From positions 190,592,813 through 190,656,812 of the forward strand of contig OX336397.1 in NCBI GenBank assembly GCA_946902985.2: 64,000 bases of DNA, read 5' to 3'. Both the position numbers and the translations under genes were made by a program. This DNA comes from Meconema thalassinum. Its lineage: Eukaryota; Arthropoda; Insecta; Orthoptera; Tettigoniidae. The notes under the pieces were generated by a model. That model ran no database searches. It was not told the DNA's origin and saw only the letters and a program-made list of their open reading frames with translations. Within the stretch, counting starts at the first letter, position 1; each line of letters begins with the position of its first letter. Below are positions 57,553 to 64,000 of the stretch, piece by piece.

Positions 57553-57659
57553 AATAATGCTATGATCTTACCGAGTTTGTTTGAAATCGCTCCGGCCGAT
57601 TGGATCTTATTAGGGGGGAGGGACACACACACGAATCACACAAGCACACACACACGGAC

Positions 57660-58460
57660 ACCCGGACATGAGGTGATCTCATAAGCCTATTTTTTTTCAT
57701 AAATGAAAATTGTTCAAAAAGGATATAAAATATCTCTCTCGGCATGCCGGAAGGTGGTGGTCTATTTCACCAGGAAAAGAAGACTATTGAAATGTACTAG
57801 ATTTGTCAATTGTGTACCATCAAAAGTTCCACACGTTACGCAAACAAGCAAGCTCCTATACTCCTATACAGTAAGTCCAAACATACTTTGCTCATCCCTA
57901 CGCGTAAGGGTCGGTCATATCAAGAAACTGTTCAGACTGACGATTTAAGTAATTAAAGGGGAGTATCCACTATTTCAATCGGATTTGACATTGCACCTAT
58001 TAAGGAATGTATTAACATTTTGTCAAAACTCCATTATTCCCACTCCTTCGGTCAATTCATGGTGCTATCAAGACTCAGGATCTTGTGTCAGTTGTAGACC
58101 CTATCACTAAGAACTCATGAGAAAAATTCATTGTTATACTTAACGAGTTCAAACTGAAACGGATTTGAAAATTATAGTCCTGAAAAAATGAACCACAAAG
58201 TTATCTTACTCCCTAAGTAGCCTGTACAATTTCTAAATTTTAAAATCATAATATCAAATTATTGTAGATACTTATAAATTTCCTTCTCCAAAATGAACTA
58301 TAAGAGAAGGTTTCTTAAAAAGCTAGTTAAAGACAAGGGATTTTCACAGTGCTAAGTTATACTGTCACATTAAAACCTGCCCGAACTCATCAAGTTCAGT
58401 CGTGAGTAACATTTCCTCCCAGTAACATCAATAAAACATCCGGTAAGCTCTACGATTTTT
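57660..58460. other. Spacer without recognised gene
   Basis: Short frames only; no motif or framed repeat supported. Confidence 0.4.
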
Positions 58461-58706
58461 AAAACTCAGCAATTCTTCTACGTTTATGCCGTTTCTTGTG
58501 TGGGGTTTCGCCTAGGACACCAAACTGGCTCATCGGCGGGCTCTTGGTGTCCCCGTCCGGACCCCCACAGGAGTATCGAACTGCGTGAAACCTCCCTTTA
58601 TATAGAGTGCAACTGCACTCCATGACTGCGAGAACAAAAAACTCAAGCATCCTCAACCTCCCTATGAAGGCGTTCAGGGCCGGTGAATTAAAACTCAGCA
58701 ATTCTT
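58461..58706 (-). repeat. TATA-containing repeat unit, inverted copy
   Basis: Reverse complement of the unit at 58,998-59,265. It is framed by the same 17-bp string AAAACTCAGCAATTCTT on both sides (58,461-58,477 and 58,690-58,706). Inside are GAGTGCAACTGCACTC, a near-palindrome, next to TTTATATAGAG. Confidence 0.8.
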
Positions 58707-58974
58707 ATAGGTTTGAAATTATTTACCTTTATATTCTCCCTTTATTTTGAAAGGCATTCTTTGGTCTCTTCTGGACAGTGACGTTCAAGAAGAAGGTGCT
58801 TAATACAGAAATCTTTCTTTCAGAATTACTTACAACTTAGCACTTACAATCCAAAGGTGTTTTAATACTAGCACTATTAAAAATCTTTTTCTTCATACAA
58901 ATTAATGATAGCCTACAAAAAGTTCACACGTAAACTAATCCACTTTTAGTCAAAACTGAGATTATAGTGGAATC

Positions 58975-59291
58975 ACAAGACACGGCACAAACCTAGAAGA
59001 ATTGCTGAGTTTTAATTCACCGGCCGTGAAAGCCAATATACCATCTTGTTGGAAGCCTTCATAGGGAGGTTGAGGCTGCTTGAGCTTTTGGTTCTCGCAG
59101 TCAAGGAGTGCAGTTGCACTCTATATAAAGGGAGGTATCGCGCAGTTCGATACTCCTGTGGGGGTCCGGGCGGGGACACCAAGAACCCGCCGATGAGCCA
59201 GCTTGGTGTCCTAGGCGAAACCCCACACAAGACACGGCACAAACCTAGAAGAATTGCTGAGTTTTAATTCACCGACCGTGAAAGCCAATAT
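58975..59291 (+). repeat. TATA-containing repeat unit framed by 66-bp direct repeats
   Basis: Direct repeats of about 66 bp (58,975-59,040 and 59,226-59,291, containing ACGGCACAAACCTAGAAG and TTCACCG(G/A)CCGTGAAAGCC) frame a 185-bp core with GGAGTGCAGTTGCACTC directly before TATATAAAGGGAGG. Period 251 bp. With the inverted copy at 58,461-58,706 it forms a hairpin-capable pair. The short frames in both units mirror each other and are not convincing genes. Confidence 0.8.
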
Positions 59292-60030
59292 ATCTCCGAT
59301 TTTTTATTCTTATTTGCATGGATTCTCAGCAATTTGTCCTGTACAGTCTTAAATTGTTTTAAGTGTACGATCCAAAGAGACTACAAACATTGCAAACAAA
59401 TAATATTCAAATCCAAAACTTACAGTTATGCACATTTAAAGCGTTAGATCGCGTATTTTCTCTGTTGAACACTTACTCATTTAAGTGATTTCCTCTTCCG
59501 ACACTTTCCTGTTCATGGATTTCTTCTTCCCCACCCTAGGGATAAGATGGAATAATTTATTTATGTGTTTATACCTTTACATAAATAACACACTATGTAC
59601 TTTTACTGCACTGGTCCACTAAAGTGGAGATGTATTCGCTGAACGACTTTCGTACTGTCATTCACATCCTAGTGCTGGGGTTGAACATTATACAGATAAG
59701 TGGTTACAACCCCAAATTCTGTAACTTATAATAAAGTGTCACCTGTTAACTGAATCTTGAAGCAAAGGACAATGCTGAGATCATTACCTTTATAAATGAA
59801 ATAGCGGTATGGATTGTAGACAAATAAACATTTATGTTTAAATTTTTAGCCTTAAGACTATAAGACGTCCAAGGATCCAACTCGAGCACGCATCATTCAG
59901 TAATAAGAAACAAAACTGCCAATATTTGCACCAGCAAAGTTTTGAAATTACAGGCATAAAGCAATCAACATTTAGAATATTATACAAGACTTCATTTAAC
60001 AAATCACTGCAATCTTATCTTATCTATATC
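59292..60030. other. AT-rich spacer
   Basis: No gene or framed repeat recognised between the TATA-containing pair and the long dispersed repeat. Confidence 0.45.
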
Positions 60031-61362
60031 ATACTAATATATAAAAATGAGATGGTGTGTGTCTGTCTTTCTGTCTGTCTGTCTGTCTGTCTGTCTGTTA
60101 CCTAATAACGCAAGAACCACTGGTCCGATTTAAATGAAAATTTGCATGGATGTAGCTGAAATACCAGGTTTACATATAGGATACTTTTAATTTCGATATT
60201 TTGCACTATTAAGAAATGGCGACCATTTTAGTGACGTCACTACACCCTTTGGTTTCAAAATTTCATATTTCCATATCAAATAAAAAGAGAACGGTAGGAA
60301 ATAGCAAACTTTTGATGGCACATACGAGCTTTGAAATTTAATTTCCTATCCGAAAGGTCCTTATCACTTTTCGTGTATCTCCAACGGTTAGCGAGTAAAA
60401 CCTACGTTTGTGACGTCACTACACCCTTTGGTTTCAAAATTTCATATTTCCATTTCAAATAAAAAGAGAACGCTAAGAAATAGCAAACTTTTGATGGTAT
60501 ACACGAGCTTTAGCATTTAATTTTCTATCCAAAAGGTTCTTATCACTTTTCGTGTATCTCCGACGGTTAGCGAGTATAACCTAAATTTGTGCAATAAAAC
60601 ACGGTCAACACCGAGCAGTGCAGTATATCTCTCTATATATATAAATAGAAAATTTGTCTGTTTTTTTTCTGAATTTCTACGGAAACTTGAGTTATTTACA
60701 CGTTTCAGACTGTTTTATGATAGGTGCGCGCGAAAATCATGTTTTGGTCTGTCTGTCTGTTTGATTGTCTGTGGACAAATTTGTTCCCTTATAACTCGAG
60801 AACGGCTGAGTGTATCAACATAAAATTTGGTACAGATATCCATCAGAGGCACGACACTAATCATTGATTAACCCTTATCCGTACCTCTCATAAAAGGGGG
60901 CCTACTCCCATAAAATGCATGCTGAAATAGGAGTAGAAGGACGAGACAAAAATCATTTTCAGCCCCTCGATGTGAGAGACAAAACTCGGGGGCCCTGAAG
61001 GGTCCCCGAAATCCACATTTTAAGGCTCTAAAACCAACCGTTTTTGAGATATTCCCAGAAAACTAATTTCATTTAATAAACTAACGAATACAAGCCGGTA
61101 ACCATGGCAACAGATTCTCAGAGGTCCATCTATTGCTGTAAGACGCAATGCAATTCCATTAATTACATTGGTATGAAAGTTTGCAAACGGCTAGAAGGTT
61201 ATCACGGAACCAAATTAAGCTGTAGAATTCATCAATACGTATAATGCGCTTAAGGGGGTCAAGGGGTACAATAGAATTTTTTCACGCGATTTACACCTCC
61301 GGGTGTTGTACGGCAGGTCTGTTATATTCCTATCCCTATATTATATTATTATTATTATATTA
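60031..61362 (+). repeat. Long dispersed repeat, copy 1
   Basis: Starts ATACTAATATATAAAAATGA followed by a TCTG microsatellite (about 60,061-60,098), then two direct internal units of about 180 bp beginning GACGTCACTACACCCTTTGG (60,233 and 60,411), a second TCTG cluster near 60,748, TATAACTCGAGAACGGCTG, and ends near CCTATCCCTATATTATATTA. A second copy at 62,732 follows the same order. No protein frame; such TACTAATAT-starting repeats are widespread in insect genomes, class not settled here. Confidence 0.8.
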
Positions 61363-62731
61363 TGGCGTACAACGAGGAGACAAAGCCCCCTCGGTGCCAG
61401 AAACAAAACTTGGGGGCCCTAAAGGGTCCTCGAAAACTAAATTATAAGGCCCTAAAACCAAAAGAAACTGAAATATTCCCAGAAAAATAATTTCATTTAA
61501 CAAACTAATGAAGGAATGGAAATCGCTAACCATGACAACATTATCTCAAAGGGTGGCTTCCAACTTTCCATCTATTTCTGTAAGAAGTAATGTCACTCTA
61601 TTTATTACATTTCTGTGAAAGTTTGCAAATGGCTATGCGGTTATCACGGAACCAACGTAGACCGTATAATTCATCAATGCAATTAAGGGGGTCAAGGGGT
61701 AACCTAGATTTTTTTCATGCAATTTTCACGTGCGACATATAGTACAGAAGGACTATTATATCTCCAAACATTTTCAAGTGAAATGCCATGCCCTGTGGTT
61801 CAGATTCCACGTAAAATGGAGGTCCCGTGGCTTTTGATCTCGCGATTAATGGTCACGTAAAACTACAATCATCCTTTATATCTCCAAACAGCAACATTAT
61901 TTTCAAAAATTCCTGAATTGAATCAGCATTTTTTGCGGCTTTTAGGAATTTGGGCCATTTGAGACTAAAGAACCTGAATTTTCATGCACCACAAGCCTTT
62001 ATAATTTATGAAACAGGTCTTCCTGTGTATGTGGACCTAACACAACGTAGAGGGTCATTTTTAAGTGAGGTGTATTGCGTTTCGTCTACAAGTCTTTCAA
62101 TTCTATTTCGCGTCAAGAAGTACAAGTTAGGTGAATTTAGTTTGAGAGCAAATTTTAACTAATCTTTCTTTTGTCGACATACGAGTTCATCGTAAGGATG
62201 ATTTTGTTTGATACTGTATGGCAGATATACCCATATTTGGATATCTGGGTGATATGTTGTAGACAATAGAATTGTCTGTCTGTCTTTCTGTGTATCTTTA
62301 TGTACGCCTATAAATCGTGTTCGTAGGCGTGGTGCATCGTAAAATTAGGTATGGTAAACATGAGTCAATACACCAATCATTTATAAAACTCCTCACCGTA
62401 CTTTTCAAACAGTAGAAGGGTGGATATAGGGAAAAACTTCTCAAAATACATGCTAAAATAGGCGAAATATAAAAAATTATCCTAGAAGGACGATCAAAGC
62501 ATATGTTGCGCTTCTCAATGTGGGACACAAAATTCGCGAGTCTATAAGGGGTCTCCGAAAACCACATTTTAAGGCCCTTAAATTAACAGTGTGTGTGGTA
62601 TTCCCTGAAAACTAACTTCGTTCTGATAAACTTATGAAGGAATGAAAAACCGCTAACCATTGCAACAGTAGCTCAATTTATAATGTCTGGTGTTAATACA
62701 TAACACCGTTCGAAGGACGGGTACTTCTGCT
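61363..62731. repeat. Diverged internal copies between the two long repeats
   Basis: Contains partial relatives of the flanking repeat: GGGGGCCCTAAAGGGTCC near 61,411, TAAGGGGGTCAAGGGGTAAC near 61,685 and a CTGTCTGTCTTTCTGTG cluster near 62,275. This suggests nested or sequential older insertions of the same family. No gene recognised. Confidence 0.6.
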
Positions 62732-64000
62732 ATACTAATATATAAAAATGAGATGGTGTGTGTCTGTCTTTCTGTCTGTCTGTGTGCTACTCAATAACGC
62801 AAGAACCACTGGTCCGATTTAAATGAAATTTTGCATGGATGTAGCTGATTTACCAGGTTTACATATAGGATACATTTTATTTCGATAATTTGCACTATTA
62901 AAATTGGCGACCATTTTAGTTACGTCACTACACACTTTAATCAAAACTTCATATTTCCTTATCAAATAAAAAGAGAACGCTAAGAAATAGCAAACTTTTG
63001 ACGGTACATACGAGCTTCACTTTTCGTTTTTCTCCAACGGTTAGCGAGTAAAACCCACATTGATGACGTCACTTCACCCTTTCGTTTCAAAATTTGATAT
63101 TTCCATTTCAAATAAAAAGAGAACGCTAGGAAATAGCAACCTTTTGATTGCATATAGAGCTTTAACATTCAATTTTCTATCCAAAAGGTCCTTAACACTC
63201 TTCGTGTATCTCCAACGGTTAGCGAGTAAATCCTAAATTTGTGCAATAAAACACGGTCAACACCGAGCCGTGCAGTATATCTCTACATATATAAATAGAA
63301 AATTTGTCTGTTTTTTTCTGAATTTCTACGGAAATTTGAGTTATTTACACGTTTCAGACTGTTTTATGACAGATGCGCGCGAAAATAATGTTTTGGTCTG
63401 TCTGTCTGTATGTTTGATTGTGGACAACTTTGTTCCCTTATAAATCGAGAACGGCTGGGTGTATCAACGCAAAATTTGGTACAGATATCCATCAGAGGCA
63501 CGACACTAATCATTGATGTATCTCTTCTCTGTACCTATCATAAAAGGGGGCATACCCCCTTAAAATACATGCTGAAATAGGAGTAGAAGGACGAGTCAAA
63601 GACCATTTTCAGCCCCTCAATGTGAGAGATAACATTCGGGGGCCCTAAAAACACATTTTAAGGTCCTACGTCCAACCGTTTTTGAGATATTCCCAGAAAA
63701 CTAATTTAATTTAATAAACTACTGAACGAATGCAAGCCGATAACCATGGCAACAGATTCTCAGAGGTCCATCTATTGCTGTAAGACGCAATGCAACTCCA
63801 TTAATTACATTAGTGTGAAAGTTTGCAAACGGCTAGATGGTTATTATGGAACCAATTTAAGCTGTAAATTTCATCAATATGTAAAATGCGCTTAAGGGGG
63901 TCAAGGGGTAGTCTAGAATTTTTTCACGCGATTTACACCTGCGGGTGTGGTATGGCAGGTCTATTATATTCCTATCCCTATATTATATTATTATTAGTAG
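62732..64000 (+). repeat. Long dispersed repeat, copy 2 (runs to window edge)
   Basis: Colinear with 60,031-61,362 at an offset of about 2,701 bases, from ATACTAATATATAAAAATGA to CCTATCCCTATATTATATTA at the last bases of the window. It has a shorter TCTG tract and small deletions (e.g. the first 180-bp internal unit is shortened). The right end lies at or beyond the window. Confidence 0.85.

Noticed and set aside
58459..59267. Pair of similar 73-80-codon proteins on opposite strands
   Set aside because: They reflect an inverted repeat with a TATA-like core; each frame also has an open antisense frame and no recognised domain.

Overview
The window is eukaryotic nuclear DNA, most likely from an insect. 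Reasons: AT-rich intergenic sequence full of decayed non-LTR retrotransposons, several tRNA-derived SINEs with clear target-site duplications, GT/AG-bounded short exons, a C2H2 zinc-finger array, a Maverick-type DNA polymerase relic, a large satellite array and TTAGG-like pentamers. Species cannot be settled from sequence alone; a large repeat-rich genome is plausible. I see no intact conventional gene.

Region 1 (1-19,012) is the most unusual part: a nested, palindrome-like structure. Bases 1-2,102 and about 4,975-7,090 recur in reverse complement at about 18,320-16,225 and 16,205-14,280. One end is seen at 19,012 (CCCCTACTG) and a matching inverted end at 9,438 (CAGTAGGGG), which defines an element (B) of about 9.6 kb. 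The left half (A) is a related element whose outer end lies beyond the window. A carries an inhibitor-of-apoptosis-like gene (two BIR domains plus RING). The 5' half of that gene is itself duplicated inside the arm, at 2.3-3.8 kb versus 8.4-9.4 kb. Three FLYWCH zinc-finger genes, a 12-bp minisatellite and short TTAGG-like tracts complete the cargo. All coding copies show damage: frameshifts and lost zinc ligands. No transposase was recognised. FLYWCH domains and long subterminal-repeat TIRs make a Mutator-like (MULE/Phantom-type) origin the leading inference, not a demonstration.

Region 2 (19,013-25,815): a C2H2 zinc-finger exon on the minus strand, broken by a frameshift and decaying into relics that abut the end of element B; a degenerate reverse transcriptase; one copy of a 1.6-1.9 kb dispersed duplication (partner at 49.9-51.8 kb); and a 92-bp tandem array.

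Region 3 (25,816-40,250): a Maverick/Polinton-like protein-primed DNA polymerase B relic; an I/R1-like LINE with duplicated 393-bp units upstream of ORF1; about 3.4 kb with nothing recognised; a small foldback element; a CR1-like ORF1 remnant; and a long RTE-clade LINE interrupted by a 1,440-bp insertion flanked by ATGAC.

Region 4 (40,251-44,808): about 43 copies of a 98-bp satellite.

Region 5 (44,809-64,000): no genes recognised. There are four tRNA-derived SINEs, a 718-bp retroposon, a CR1/Jockey-like reverse transcriptase relic, triplicated 290-bp units, a TATA-containing inverted pair, and two copies of a long dispersed repeat at the right edge. Several insertions have an empty-site counterpart inside this same window, giving a relative chronology.
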